From contig NZ_JAXAFJ010000001.1 in NCBI RefSeq assembly GCF_033898525.1, positions 434,001-498,000 on the forward strand: 64,000 nucleotides of DNA. The letters run 5' to 3'. The stretch is from Flaviflagellibacter rhizophilus (GTDB lineage Bacteria; Pseudomonadota; Alphaproteobacteria; Rhizobiales; Methylopilaceae). The notes beneath the pieces were generated by a model. It searched no databases, was not told where the DNA came from, and worked only from the letters and a program-made list of their open reading frames with translations. A program made the translations under genes and the position numbers. Below, piece after piece: positions 51,502 through 59,820 of this stretch (positions within the stretch are counted from its first letter, which is position 1; each line of letters begins with the position of its first letter).

Positions 51502-52487
51502 TCCGCCACGCCTTCCATTGCGGTCGTGTCGATCTGCGAGGCAGCGTCCAGCTTCGTATCGGCGGCGTCGAGTTCGAGGTTGAGCGCCATCACGGTGTCG
51601 AAGATGCCGATCAGCGTGCCGGGCTTTTCCTTGGTTCCGATGAGGGCCTTGGATTCGGCGCGGTCGGTGTAGCCGAGGCTGGTGTCGAGGATCTCCTTCA
51701 CCTCGGCGTCCGACAGATTGTAGTGCGGGGCGGCAAGCTTGATGAACTCGGCCGGATTGCTCTTGTAGAGGTCCACGGCCTTGTAGATGCCGGTCAGGAA
51801 GTTCGAATACTTCTTCGGGTTGGCCTTCAGGTCATCCTGCCGGGCGGTGATGACGTCGACGATGATGTCGCTGTCCTTGGACGAGACCAGCACCTTGCCC
51901 TTGCGGTTCGGAATGGCGGTGATGGCCTGCGACAGGAACGGCTCATAGGTGCCGACCGCCGCGACAGAGCTGTCGGCGAACACCGCCACTGTGTCCGCGG
52001 TCGCGATTTCCTTGACCTGCAGGTCCTTCAGAGAGAGCCCCGCCTTCTTGAGCTCCATCTGCAGCAGGAGGCGCGCCGGGATGTTGGGCTCCACGGCGAT
52101 GGTCTTGCCCTTGAGATCCGCCACCGAAGCGATGGATCCGTCCGCCACAACGCCGTCGCCGCCGACGGACTTGTCGATGGTGCCGATGATGATGCCGGGG
52201 GTGGAGGCATCGCGCGGGCGGCCCTGATGCTCTCCGACCGTGCGCATATCGGCCTCGATATCGCCGCGCGCATAGGCGGCCATCACATTGGCGCGGTCGT
52301 CCTCGAAGCGCAGATCGACTTCAAGGCCGAGTTCCTTGAAGTATCCCTTGTCCATGGCAACGAAAACCGGTGCGAAGCCGGGCCAGGTGGGTGACAGGAC
52401 GCGGATCTTGTCGGCGGCAAGAGCCGGCGCGGAGATCGCGCACAGTGCAATGGAGGCGGCAAACAGGGTGGTGCTGAAGCGTGACAT
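51498..52487 (-). CDS. ABC transporter substrate-binding protein, NitT/TauT (NMT1/SsuA) type
   Basis: A 329-residue periplasmic protein. Signal peptide 1-24 ends SAPALA. The mature sequence KIRVLSPTWPGFAPVFVAMDKGYFKELGLEVDLRF by pattern is that of SsuA/NMT1-like binders; a late INTARQ-like segment is seen as VDVITARQDDLKANPKKY. GGAGG stands 7 nt before the ATG. It heads an eight-gene operon (importer, two SDRs, creatininase, two ureohydrolases) that is divergent from a LysR gene, with a strong inverted repeat between. Confidence 0.94.
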   Translation of the reverse strand: MSRFSTTLFAASIALCAISAPALAADKIRVLSPTWPGFAPVFVAMDKGYFKELGLEVDLRFEDDRANVMAAYARGDIEADMRTVGEHQGRPRDASTPGIIIGTIDKSVGGDGVVADGSIASVADLKGKTIAVEPNIPARLLLQMELKKAGLSLKDLQVKEIATADTVAVFADSSVAAVGTYEPFLSQAITAIPNRKGKVLVSSKDSDIIVDVITARQDDLKANPKKYSNFLTGIYKAVDLYKSNPAEFIKLAAPHYNLSDAEVKEILDTSLGYTDRAESKALIGTKEKPGTLIGIFDTVMALNLELDAADTKLDAASQIDTTAMEGVAE

Positions 52488-52523
52488 CGTAGGCCCTCCG
52501 GAGGACGGAGCCATTCTTGGCCA

Positions 52524-52558
52524 GCTTCACTTCAGTTAGAATTCATTTTAAGTGAAGC
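52524..52558. promoter_or_regulatory. Inverted repeat operator between LysR gene and importer operon
   Basis: GCTTCACTT (52524-52532) is repeated exactly as its complement AAGTGAAGC (52550-52558), with a 17-bp AT-rich spacer. It contains TTCA...TGAA arms at the scale of a LysR site and lies within the 104-bp divergent promoter region. It is the obvious target of the adjacent LysR protein. Confidence 0.65.
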
Positions 52559-52591
52559 GTGCATCAGGAAACCCGGAAGTTTTGGTCAAGT

Positions 52592-53503
52592 ATGCGCCGC
52601 CTCGACAATATTGACCTCCGCCTCCTGCGCATCTTCGTCGCCCTTGCCGACGCCGGCGGCTTCAACGATGCACAGATCCAGCTCAATCTCTCGCAATCCG
52701 CGCTGAGCACCCACCTCGCCGCGCTGGAGCGCAAGCTGGGCGGCACGCTGTGCGAGCGCGGGCGGCGCGGCTTCCGTCTGACGGAGTTCGGGCAGGCGAC
52801 CTACACGGCCGCCCGGCAATTGTTCGCCGATATCGAAGCCTTCGATGCGCGGCTCGGCCGGGGAAAAGAGCGCCTGACCGGCCGGCTTCGGATTGCCATC
52901 GTGGACGGAGTGGTCTCGAGCCCCGATCTGAGCCTGCATGGCGCACTTGGCCGCTACCGCAGGCAGGCGCCCGACGTGTTCCTCGATCTCACCCTGGCGA
53001 CGCCCCAGGATCTGGAGCGACTTGTCAGCGATGGCGCGCGCGACATCGGCATCGGCCCCATGTCACAGAAGGCGCCGGGCCTGACCTATGTGCCGTTCGT
53101 GCGGGAGCCGCACACCCTCTATTGCGGCAGCGGTCATCCCCTCTTCTCCCAACGTGACGAGGAAATCGACCGCGACGCGGTGGAACAGGCGGCCTTCAGC
53201 GTCCGCGGCTATCTTCATTTCGACGACATCTACCGCGCCAATCACCCGCGACCCTCGGCCACCGTCATGCACATGGAAGCGCAGGTGATGATGATCCTCT
53301 CGGGGACGCTCATCGGCTTCCTTCCCCGCCACATCGGCGACGAGTGGGCACAACGCGGCCTGATGCGCGCCGTCCGGCCCGACATCTACAGCTTCACGTC
53401 CCAGCACTTCATCACATACAGGACGTCCGACTCCGCCCGGCCGGTCGTGCAGGAACTGGTGCAGCACCTGCGCAAGCCCGGCGAGACATCCCCGGCTTCC
53501 TGA
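52592..53503 (+). CDS. LysR-family transcriptional regulator
   Basis: A 303-residue LysR protein: NIDLRLLRIFVALADAGGFNDAQIQLNLSQSALSTHLAALE by pattern gives the HTH, followed by an effector domain with TGRLRIAIVDGVVSSP. I start at the ATG giving MRRLDNIDL; a GTG at 52559 lies directly after the inverted repeat and lacks a ribosome site. It is divergent from the creatininase/ureohydrolase operon and convergent, with no gap, with the amidohydrolase gene. Confidence 0.9.
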   Translation: MRRLDNIDLRLLRIFVALADAGGFNDAQIQLNLSQSALSTHLAALERKLGGTLCERGRRGFRLTEFGQATYTAARQLFADIEAFDARLGRGKERLTGRLRIAIVDGVVSSPDLSLHGALGRYRRQAPDVFLDLTLATPQDLERLVSDGARDIGIGPMSQKAPGLTYVPFVREPHTLYCGSGHPLFSQRDEEIDRDAVEQAAFSVRGYLHFDDIYRANHPRPSATVMHMEAQVMMILSGTLIGFLPRHIGDEWAQRGLMRAVRPDIYSFTSQHFITYRTSDSARPVVQELVQHLRKPGETSPAS

Positions 53504-55009
53504 TCACCCCAGGTCCGACGCCCAGCGCGTGAAGCCGAGATCGTGGCCGTAGCACCGCTTGATGATCTCGGTGAATGCCGGCTCGAACTGTGCGTTCGCG
53601 GCCTCGACGCCACTGTGATATTCGAGAAATTCCGGCATCGCGGCGCGGAGCTCGGCCAGCAGCGCCTTCTCGTCGACCTTGGTGAGCCGGCCGTCCTCGA
53701 CCACGATCTCGCCGTTGACGATGACCTTCTCGATGGACGACCCGTTCTCGCAATAGACGAGGTGATTGCGGATGTCGTTGAGCGGCGTGAAGCTCACCGT
53801 TTCCATGTCGAGGATCAGGAGGTCGGCCCGCTTGCCGGGCTCGATGGAACCGATCTGGTCCTGGATCAGGGCCGTGCGGGCACCTCCCAGCGTGCAGGCG
53901 TGCAGCACTTCGGAGGCCGTCAGCCAGCGCGACCAGTCCGGATTGTTGACGTTGTGCATCAGGCCGGCGGTGTGCATCACGTCGAACATGCGCGGCGTGT
54001 CGTTGGTGGAGATGCCGTCCGAGCCAAGACCGACATGTACCCCGGCCTGCAGCAGCTTGCGGATCGGCGCTGTGCCCGCGCCGAGTTTCTGGTTGGAAAT
54101 GGCGTTGTGCGCCACCGAGACGCCAGCGCGGCCCATCAGTTCGATGTCGGCATCCGTCACCCAGATGGAGTGTGCGATGGTGGTCCACGGGTTCAGAAGG
54201 CCCAGATCGTTCATGTAGGCCATCAGCGTCTTGCCATACATCACCGGTCCGGTGACGCCCTGCACCTTGGTCTCGACGATATGGGTGTGGAACGGCACGC
54301 CCCAATCCTTCGCGAGGTCGTTGGCCGCCAGCATCAGTTCCGGCGTGCAGCGCTGGGGCGCGGATGGCGCCAGCATGAAGCGGATGCGGCCCGAGCGTCC
54401 GTGGAAGCGGCTGTGCGCGTCCTTCACGAAGGACAGGTAATCGCTGATGCTGACCGGAGGCATCTTCGCGACCTCCTCCTGCAGGTGCTGCGGCACGTGC
54501 TCGCGGCTAAAGGGGATGGTGTCGAGGAAGTTCTTGTCCACGACATGGGCGGAGACGGTGGCGCGGATGCCGGCATCGTCATAGGCGTCCACGGCGGCGC
54601 CCAGCAGGTGCATCTCCTGACGCGGGCTCTCGTAGAGATCGTCGGTGATGCAGGTTACGCCCGTCTTCAGCGATTCCATCGCCACCAGCATGCTGCGCAG
54701 ATAGACGAGCCGTGGCGGCAGGGGCTTCGCGGCGAGGATGGGATAGGCGTAGAGCATCCACACCTCGAGAGGCATGCTGTCGTAGCGCCCCTTGAACAGG
54801 GCCTCGTTGGTGTGGAGGTGCGAGTTCATCAGGCCGGGCATGACCAGCTTGCCCGTGCCGTCTATGACCTTCGCGCCTTCCGGTGCCTCGAGGTTCGGGC
54901 CGACGGCGGCGATGCTGTCGCCCTGGATGTGCACGTCGCCGGTGAAAGGCTCGAAGCCGTGCGCCCCGCCGATCGCGAGGATCGTCGCGCCCTTGATGAA
55001 CATGTCCAT
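53504..55009 (-). CDS. TRZ/ATZ-type amidohydrolase
   Basis: A 501-residue metal-dependent hydrolase of the AtzB/TrzN/SsnA and guanine or 8-oxoguanine deaminase group. Metal and catalytic motifs are in order: GLMNSHLHTNEALFKG (HxH), VPFHTHIVE (His, Glu), TIAHSIWVTD (His) and GLGSDGIST (Asp). It should remove an amino group or other substituent from a nitrogen heterocycle. ATG at 55009 has GAGGA 5 nt upstream. It closes the operon deaminase, PotD, PotB, PotC, PotA, amidohydrolase, which suggests the importer brings in its substrate. About 40-50 residues longer than typical members, with the extension at the C-terminus. Confidence 0.9.
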   Translation of the reverse strand: MDMFIKGATILAIGGAHGFEPFTGDVHIQGDSIAAVGPNLEAPEGAKVIDGTGKLVMPGLMNSHLHTNEALFKGRYDSMPLEVWMLYAYPILAAKPLPPRLVYLRSMLVAMESLKTGVTCITDDLYESPRQEMHLLGAAVDAYDDAGIRATVSAHVVDKNFLDTIPFSREHVPQHLQEEVAKMPPVSISDYLSFVKDAHSRFHGRSGRIRFMLAPSAPQRCTPELMLAANDLAKDWGVPFHTHIVETKVQGVTGPVMYGKTLMAYMNDLGLLNPWTTIAHSIWVTDADIELMGRAGVSVAHNAISNQKLGAGTAPIRKLLQAGVHVGLGSDGISTNDTPRMFDVMHTAGLMHNVNNPDWSRWLTASEVLHACTLGGARTALIQDQIGSIEPGKRADLLILDMETVSFTPLNDIRNHLVYCENGSSIEKVIVNGEIVVEDGRLTKVDEKALLAELRAAMPEFLEYHSGVEAANAQFEPAFTEIIKRCYGHDLGFTRWASDLG

Positions 55010-55037
55010 GTCTGTCCTCAACCGTTCGGAAGATGTT

Positions 55038-56120
55038 TCAGGGCCGAAGGAAGTAGCCGTCGGCGGCGGCCCAGCGCGCGAAGACCCGGGCGCCAGGTGC
55101 AAGAGAAAGGGTTTCGAGATCGCGCAGCGGCATCTGTGCCCGAAGCTCCGTGCCGCCCGCGGCCTCGAGGAACACGGTGACGCTGGAGCCGGCGAAATCG
55201 AGGGTTGTCACCTCCGCCGCGACCTCGTTGGAGAGGCCGGCTTCCCGCGCGGCGATGGTGATGTTGTCGGCGGAAATCACGAGAAGAGCCTCCCCGCCCG
55301 GGGCAAACTCCGGCTGGCTGGAGGCGACCGAGAGGGCGCCCAGCGGGCTTGAGAACGCGAGTCCATCCGCGCCGTGGCCGATGATGTTGCCCGGAATGAT
55401 GTTGTTGCCGCCGATGAATTCCGCGACGAAGCGATTGCCGGCGCGGCGGTAGATGTCACGCGGTGCACCGACCTGCTGCACCCGCCCCTCGTTCATGATG
55501 ACCACGCGGTCGGCCATGGCGAAGGCTTCCGAATGGCTGTGCGTGACGCAGACGAAGGTGATGCCGAGCTCGCGATGGAGGCGGACCAGCTCTGCCTGCA
55601 TCTTGACCTTGAGGTGCGGGTCGAGCGCGCTCAGGGGTTCGTCGAGCAGCAGGATCTCGGGCTCGGTGGCGAGCGCGCGGGCCAGCGCAACGCGCTGCCG
55701 CTGGCCGCCGGACAGCTGGGAGGGCGAACGGTCGGCGAAGGCCCCGATGCCCATGCGCTCCATCCATTCGCGCGCCTTTGCGGCGCGCGGGCCGGCTGGC
55801 ATGCCGCGCTGCTTCAGGCCGAACTCGACGTTCTTCTGCACCGAGAGGAACGGGAACAGGGCATAGCTCTGCCACACCAGCGGCGTGTCGCGTTCCCAGG
55901 CCGGATCGTCGTTGAGGCGCCGGCCCCACATGCGGATCTCGCCCGCGCTTGGCTGGTCGAGCCCCGCGATCATGCGCAAGGTCGTGGTCTTTCCGCAGCC
56001 GGACGGGCCCATCAGCGCGATGAACTCGCCCTTATGGATGCCGAGCGTCACATCGGCCACGGCGACATGCGCATCATAATGCTTCGCCACGCCGTCCAGT
56101 TCGATCATGGTCACGGACAT
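55038..56120 (-). CDS. ABC transporter ATP-binding protein, PotA type
   Basis: A 360-residue ATPase with Walker A GPSGCGKTT, Q-loop WQSYALFPFLSVQKNV (W in place of the common F before the Gln), signature LSGGQRQRVALARAL, Walker B LLLDEPLSALDP and a C-terminal TOBE domain (about 280-360). ATG at 56120 with GAGG 5 nt upstream, 7 bp after the PotC-like stop. Confidence 0.94.
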   Translation of the reverse strand: MSVTMIELDGVAKHYDAHVAVADVTLGIHKGEFIALMGPSGCGKTTTLRMIAGLDQPSAGEIRMWGRRLNDDPAWERDTPLVWQSYALFPFLSVQKNVEFGLKQRGMPAGPRAAKAREWMERMGIGAFADRSPSQLSGGQRQRVALARALATEPEILLLDEPLSALDPHLKVKMQAELVRLHRELGITFVCVTHSHSEAFAMADRVVIMNEGRVQQVGAPRDIYRRAGNRFVAEFIGGNNIIPGNIIGHGADGLAFSSPLGALSVASSQPEFAPGGEALLVISADNITIAAREAGLSNEVAAEVTTLDFAGSSVTVFLEAAGGTELRAQMPLRDLETLSLAPGARVFARWAAADGYFLRP

Positions 56121-56127
56121 GGCGGCC

Positions 56128-56937
56128 TCACTTCTGCTTGCGTGCGCCGAGGCTGCGCCCGGCGAGGATCTGCGCCAGAACGACAAGTACGACGCTTACG
56201 GCGAACACCAGGGAGCCGACCGCGTTGATGCGCGGGCTCACCTGCCCCTGCAGCATGGCCAGCACCCGCACGGGCAGGGTTTCCTGCAGGCCCGAGACAA
56301 ACCAGGCGATCATGTACTCGTCAAACGAAACCGAGGCGGTGATGAACAGGGCCGCAAGGATAGACGGCGCCGTGAAGGGCAGGATCACCTCGCGCAGGGT
56401 CTTCCACGGCCCGCTGCCGAGATTCCAGGCTGCGGGTTCGAGATCGCGGTCGAGATCGTTCAGCCGCATCCGGATCAGCGCCATGGCGAACGGCGCGCAG
56501 ATGACCACATGGCCGGCGATGATGCCGAACAAGGTGCCGGACAGACCGATGCGCCCCTCAAAGGTCAGCATGGCGACGCCGAGGATGACCGGGGGCACGG
56601 TGGGCGGCAGCGAGGCCAGCGCCATGTAGGCGGACTTGCCGAAGAAGCGGAAGCGATAGTCCACATAGGCCGCGGTGAAGCCGATGAAGGTGGCGATGAC
56701 GGCCGAGCCGCCGGCCACGATCAGGCTGTTGACCAGGCTGCGGCGCACCGTGGGATCGGCCAGCACCGCCTCGTACCATTGTAGGCTGAACCCGCCCCAG
56801 GGCAGGCTCGGGAAGCGGTCGGCGTTGAACGAGAACACCACCGTCGACAGGATCGGTGCGAAGACAAAGGCGAAGACCAGAGCCGTCCAGCCATAGAGGA
56901 AGGTGCCGCGCAGCACGCGGCCAAGGGTGCCGCTCAT
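56128..56937 (-). CDS. ABC transporter permease, PotC type
   Basis: A 269-residue permease. FLYGWTALVFAFVFAPILSTVVFSFN by pattern is the PotC-like first helix, FSLQWYEAVLADPTVRRSLVNSL follows as usual, and the EAA-like loop is EPAAWNLGSGPWKTLREVILPF. The ATG overlaps the PotB stop (ATGA). A longer in-frame extension upstream is out of place because it runs over PotB. Confidence 0.94.
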   Translation of the reverse strand: MSGTLGRVLRGTFLYGWTALVFAFVFAPILSTVVFSFNADRFPSLPWGGFSLQWYEAVLADPTVRRSLVNSLIVAGGSAVIATFIGFTAAYVDYRFRFFGKSAYMALASLPPTVPPVILGVAMLTFEGRIGLSGTLFGIIAGHVVICAPFAMALIRMRLNDLDRDLEPAAWNLGSGPWKTLREVILPFTAPSILAALFITASVSFDEYMIAWFVSGLQETLPVRVLAMLQGQVSPRINAVGSLVFAVSVVLVVLAQILAGRSLGARKQK

Positions 56938-57815
56938 GCCTTGCGCCCCCCGTAAGCGATGCGCAGCAGCACGCCGAGGACAACCGTCAGGGTCACGATC
57001 ATGCTGACGGCGACGACGGAAGCGCGCGGCCAGTGGTTGCCGGACTTGACCTGGTCGGCAATCAGGATGCTGAGGGTCGGCGGCTTGGACCCGCCCAGGA
57101 ATTGCGGGCTGATATAGTCCCCGAAGCACAGAACGAAGGCGAGCGCCGCTGCTAGCACGAGGCCGACGCGCGCGGACGGGATGATGACCGTGAAGACCGT
57201 GCGCAGCCGCCCGCAGCGCAGATTGTGCGCGGCCTCGACGAGCCGCATGTCGATGGAGGACAGCGCAAAGGTTTGGAGCAGCACGACCAGCGGCAGCGTC
57301 AGCGTGAGAAAGCCGATCAGCGTGCCGGTCGTGGTGTTCAACACCTGCACCGGGCCGAGGCCGAGCGGCGCGATGACGTAGTTGATGATGCCCTGCGGGC
57401 TGAAGAACACCTGCATGGAATAGATGCGCACAGGCAGGCTGGTGAAGAACGGCACAACCAGCATGAACACCAGGAGCCGCCGCATATGGGGCTTCAGCCG
57501 GAACGCCATGGTGTAGGCGGCGGGAAAGGCGATGACGCTGGCCAGCGCCGCCGCAAGCAGCGACAGCCACAGCGTGTAGATGAAGGCGTTGTGGAAGAAG
57601 CCCGCCTTCATGATGGCGATCCAGTTCGCCATGGTGAAGTCCGGCTGCAGCCGGAAACTCTTCACCGACCAGAACGTCATGGCGACAAGGAAGCCCAGGG
57701 GCACGACGAAGAAGGCCGCCTGCCACAGCGGGCTCGGAAGGCCGAGCACCGCCGCGAAGCGCAGCCGCTCTGCGCGCGAACGCGGGCGTGTGGTGGCAGG
57801 CGGGGATGTGCTCAT
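56934..57815 (-). CDS. ABC transporter permease, PotB type
   Basis: A 293-residue permease: LWQAAFFVVPLGFLVAMTFWSVKSF by pattern opens it, and VEAAHNLRCGRLRTVFTVIIPSARVGLVLAAALAFVLCFGDYISPQFLGG by pattern is the EAA loop and following helix. It forms the channel with the PotC-type partner; contrast the fused permease of the sigma-54 importer at 26576. Confidence 0.94.
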   Translation of the reverse strand: MSTSPPATTRPRSRAERLRFAAVLGLPSPLWQAAFFVVPLGFLVAMTFWSVKSFRLQPDFTMANWIAIMKAGFFHNAFIYTLWLSLLAAALASVIAFPAAYTMAFRLKPHMRRLLVFMLVVPFFTSLPVRIYSMQVFFSPQGIINYVIAPLGLGPVQVLNTTTGTLIGFLTLTLPLVVLLQTFALSSIDMRLVEAAHNLRCGRLRTVFTVIIPSARVGLVLAAALAFVLCFGDYISPQFLGGSKPPTLSILIADQVKSGNHWPRASVVAVSMIVTLTVVLGVLLRIAYGGRKA

Positions 57816-57866
57816 GGCGGGATCGTAAGAAGGGCGGCGCGCGGCCTGGGGCTGCGCGCCTGCGCC

Positions 57867-59018
57867 TTACATGCTCTTGAACTCGGACCAGATGTCGTTC
57901 CACTCCTCAATGTCCTGCTGGACAGGGATCTGGCGGATCGAGATCTTGCCGTCCTTGTACTCGTCCATGACGTTGCGGGCGTCGAAGGTGTGCCGCAGCT
58001 TCTTGGCGTCCTCCGGGGCCTCCTTGATCATCAGGTCCCAGCCCTTCTTGTTGGGGATCGATGCCCAGTAGGACGGCAGGCGCGCGGAGCGGAACTGCCC
58101 CTCTGGCGAGGCCGCGTACTGGATGAACGCCTTGGCGAGGTCCTTCTTCGGCGAGCTCTTCACGACGGACATCGATTCCGTCCACTGGATGCCGCCCTCG
58201 TCCGGCACAGAGGCCGCGACCGGCACGCCTTCCTTCTGGAGCAGCAGCACCACCCAGTCGCCGATGCCGGGGATGACGCCCGCGCTGCCATTGGTCAGCG
58301 CCGCGAACTGATCGGCCATGCTGTAGAAGCCGCTAGCCTGTGGCTTCAGCGAGAACAGGGTCTCCTTCACCTTCTCGAGTTCGGCGTCCGAAATGTCGAA
58401 GGGGGACTTGTTGCCGGTGTAGAGGCTGAGGCAGCCCATGGTCGGCAGGTACCAGTCGAAGAAGCCGACCTTGCCCTTGGCCTTGGGACTCCACATGGCC
58501 TTGTAGGACTTCACGTCCTCCTCGGTCAGCACATCGGTGCGGTAGGCCATGCCGAGATAGCCGAACCGGATCATCACCGAATAGAGCTTGTCGTCCGCCC
58601 AGTGCAGCGGGAACTTCTGGAACTCAGGCCAGTAATCCGCCAACGGGTAGTCCGCCGGGTTCATCTCGTCGATGAAATCACCCTCGCGCAGCATGCCGAT
58701 ATACTCGGCGTCCGCCAGCACCACGTCGAAGGAGCCGGGAGGCGACTGGTTCATCAGGGCCAGCATCGGCTCACCGCCGACATATTCCTTGGCGACGACC
58801 TTGACGCCGTATTTTTCCTCGAATGGCTTCACGAAGGCCGGGTCGGCATGGCCCGGCCAGGACAGAAGGTTCAGCACCTTGTCCTGCGCATAGGCCTCGC
58901 GCTGGGCGGAGACGCCAAGCGCGGCAGCACCGGCCAGCGCACCGGCGCCCTGAAGAAGCTGGCGGCGCGTGGGCCTGAGAAGAAGGCCGCGGGGATCCGT
59001 GATTTTGAAGCTCGACAC
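57867..59018 (-). CDS. ABC transporter substrate-binding protein, PotD type
   Basis: A 383-residue periplasmic protein. A Tat signal, PTRRQLLQGAGALAGAAALG ending REAYA, starts near residue 15. The mature part (VLNLLSWPGHADPAFVKPFEEKYGVKV by pattern; FDVVLADAEYIGMLREGDFIDEMN; GIGDWVVLLLQKEGVPV) is of the polyamine-binding group. The GTG at 59018 with AGAGGTG upstream is the best start; an upstream extension would run into the deaminase gene. Ligand unknown; context suggests a nucleobase-like or other amino heterocycle. Confidence 0.92.
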   Translation of the reverse strand: MSSFKITDPRGLLLRPTRRQLLQGAGALAGAAALGVSAQREAYAQDKVLNLLSWPGHADPAFVKPFEEKYGVKVVAKEYVGGEPMLALMNQSPPGSFDVVLADAEYIGMLREGDFIDEMNPADYPLADYWPEFQKFPLHWADDKLYSVMIRFGYLGMAYRTDVLTEEDVKSYKAMWSPKAKGKVGFFDWYLPTMGCLSLYTGNKSPFDISDAELEKVKETLFSLKPQASGFYSMADQFAALTNGSAGVIPGIGDWVVLLLQKEGVPVAASVPDEGGIQWTESMSVVKSSPKKDLAKAFIQYAASPEGQFRSARLPSYWASIPNKKGWDLMIKEAPEDAKKLRHTFDARNVMDEYKDGKISIRQIPVQQDIEEWNDIWSEFKSM

Positions 59019-59044
59019 GATCGGCACCTCTGTGATGGGCGTGG

Positions 59045-59521
59045 TTATTGGGGAATCTTGTAGGTCGGCAGCGCGGTCCACTCGTCGATGACCGCCCGTG
59101 CCTCATCGGGAAGCACACGTTGTGCCGTAATCGGCCGGCGCAGCAGGTCCGCGCGAACCGTGTCCCGCAGGGGACGCAGATCGAAGCCGATCTCGTCGGC
59201 ATCCTGCAGGGTGTTGGCATAGTACATGCGGCTGACGCGGGCCCACCACATCGCGGCGACGCAGAGCTCGCATGGCTCGCAGGTCGTGTAGAGGTCGCAG
59301 CCGCTGAGATCCCAGGTGCCGAGACGACGGCAGGCGTCGCGGATCGCCTCCACTTCGCCGTGCGAGGTGGGATCGCTGTTGTTGACGACGTTGTTCACGC
59401 CCTCGCCGACGATCTCGCCATCCTTGACGACAACCGCTGCGAACGGCGCCGAGCCCTTCGCCAGCATCTGCTCGCGGCTGAGCGCAATGGCGCGACGCAT
59501 GAAGTCTTCAGGTGCAGGCAT
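59045..59521 (-). CDS. Cytidine/guanine deaminase-superfamily nucleoside deaminase
   Basis: A 158-residue zinc deaminase similar to bacterial GuaD-type guanine deaminases. Zinc ligands and the acid are in THGEVEAIRDACRRLG (HGE rather than the usual HAE) and TTCEPCELCVAAMWWARV (PCxxC). SAPFAAVVVKDGEIVGEGVNNVV is the usual N-terminal block, and YYANTLQDADEIGFD the family C-terminal part. It hydrolyses an exocyclic amino group to a keto group and ammonia. First gene of the operon with the Pot-type importer and the amidohydrolase. Confidence 0.9.
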   Translation of the reverse strand: MPAPEDFMRRAIALSREQMLAKGSAPFAAVVVKDGEIVGEGVNNVVNNSDPTSHGEVEAIRDACRRLGTWDLSGCDLYTTCEPCELCVAAMWWARVSRMYYANTLQDADEIGFDLRPLRDTVRADLLRRPITAQRVLPDEARAVIDEWTALPTYKIPQ

Positions 59522-59604
59522 CAGCTCTCCTGCCGTCCAAGACCTGACTATCCGGGTGGCGGGTCAGGCTGCCGGCCAGACGCCAGATTAGGTTTGCGAT
59601 CCAC

Positions 59605-59630
59605 CATCAAGAAAAGACGTTTTTTCGATG
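59605..59630. promoter_or_regulatory. 26-bp imperfect palindrome upstream of the deaminase operon
   Basis: Arms CATCAAGAAAA (59605-59615) and TTTTTTCGATG (59620-59630) match as inverted copies at 9 of 11 positions around GACG. The right arm TTTTTTCGATG recurs exactly at 59750-59760, 130 bp away. Both lie in the 299-bp gap upstream of the deaminase gene and look like operator sites. Confidence 0.45.
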
Positions 59631-59781
59631 CCTGCTATAAGCAAAACAGATAGCTAACCGTTTGGGCAAGTGGCGGATGTTATTGGCGAAAGCTTCACTC
59701 GGCGACGCCCATAAATTCGGCATCGTGATCAATGACGATGCAGAGAATCTTTTTTCGATGACGCCCGCGCTGCGGGGCGGA

Positions 59782-59801
59782 TTAGCGGCGAGAGCCGCTA
59801 A
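59782..59801 (-). terminator. Hairpin after the cytosine deaminase gene
   Basis: TTAGCGGC (59782-59789) and GCCGCTAA (59794-59801) form a perfect 8-bp stem with a GAGA loop, starting 20 bp past the codA stop in its direction of transcription. Flanking CGG/CCG could extend the stem. No T-run follows immediately. Confidence 0.5.
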
Positions 59802-59820
59802 CCGCGCGCATGATCACGCC

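Noticed and set aside
52559..52591. GTG start for the LysR gene at 52559
   Set aside because: It lies immediately after the inverted repeat and has no ribosome site; the ATG at 52592 gives the normal LysR N-terminus.
53543..55180. A 545-codon plus-strand frame over the amidohydrolase
   Set aside because: Shadow of a gene with complete metal-binding motifs; no family resemblance.
56938..57903. Extension of the PotC-type permease upstream into a 591-codon frame
   Set aside because: It runs out of frame over PotB; the true ATG overlaps the PotB stop and gives the standard permease N-terminus.
57225..59063. A 612-codon plus-strand frame across PotB and PotD genes
   Set aside because: Antisense to two well-defined transporter genes.
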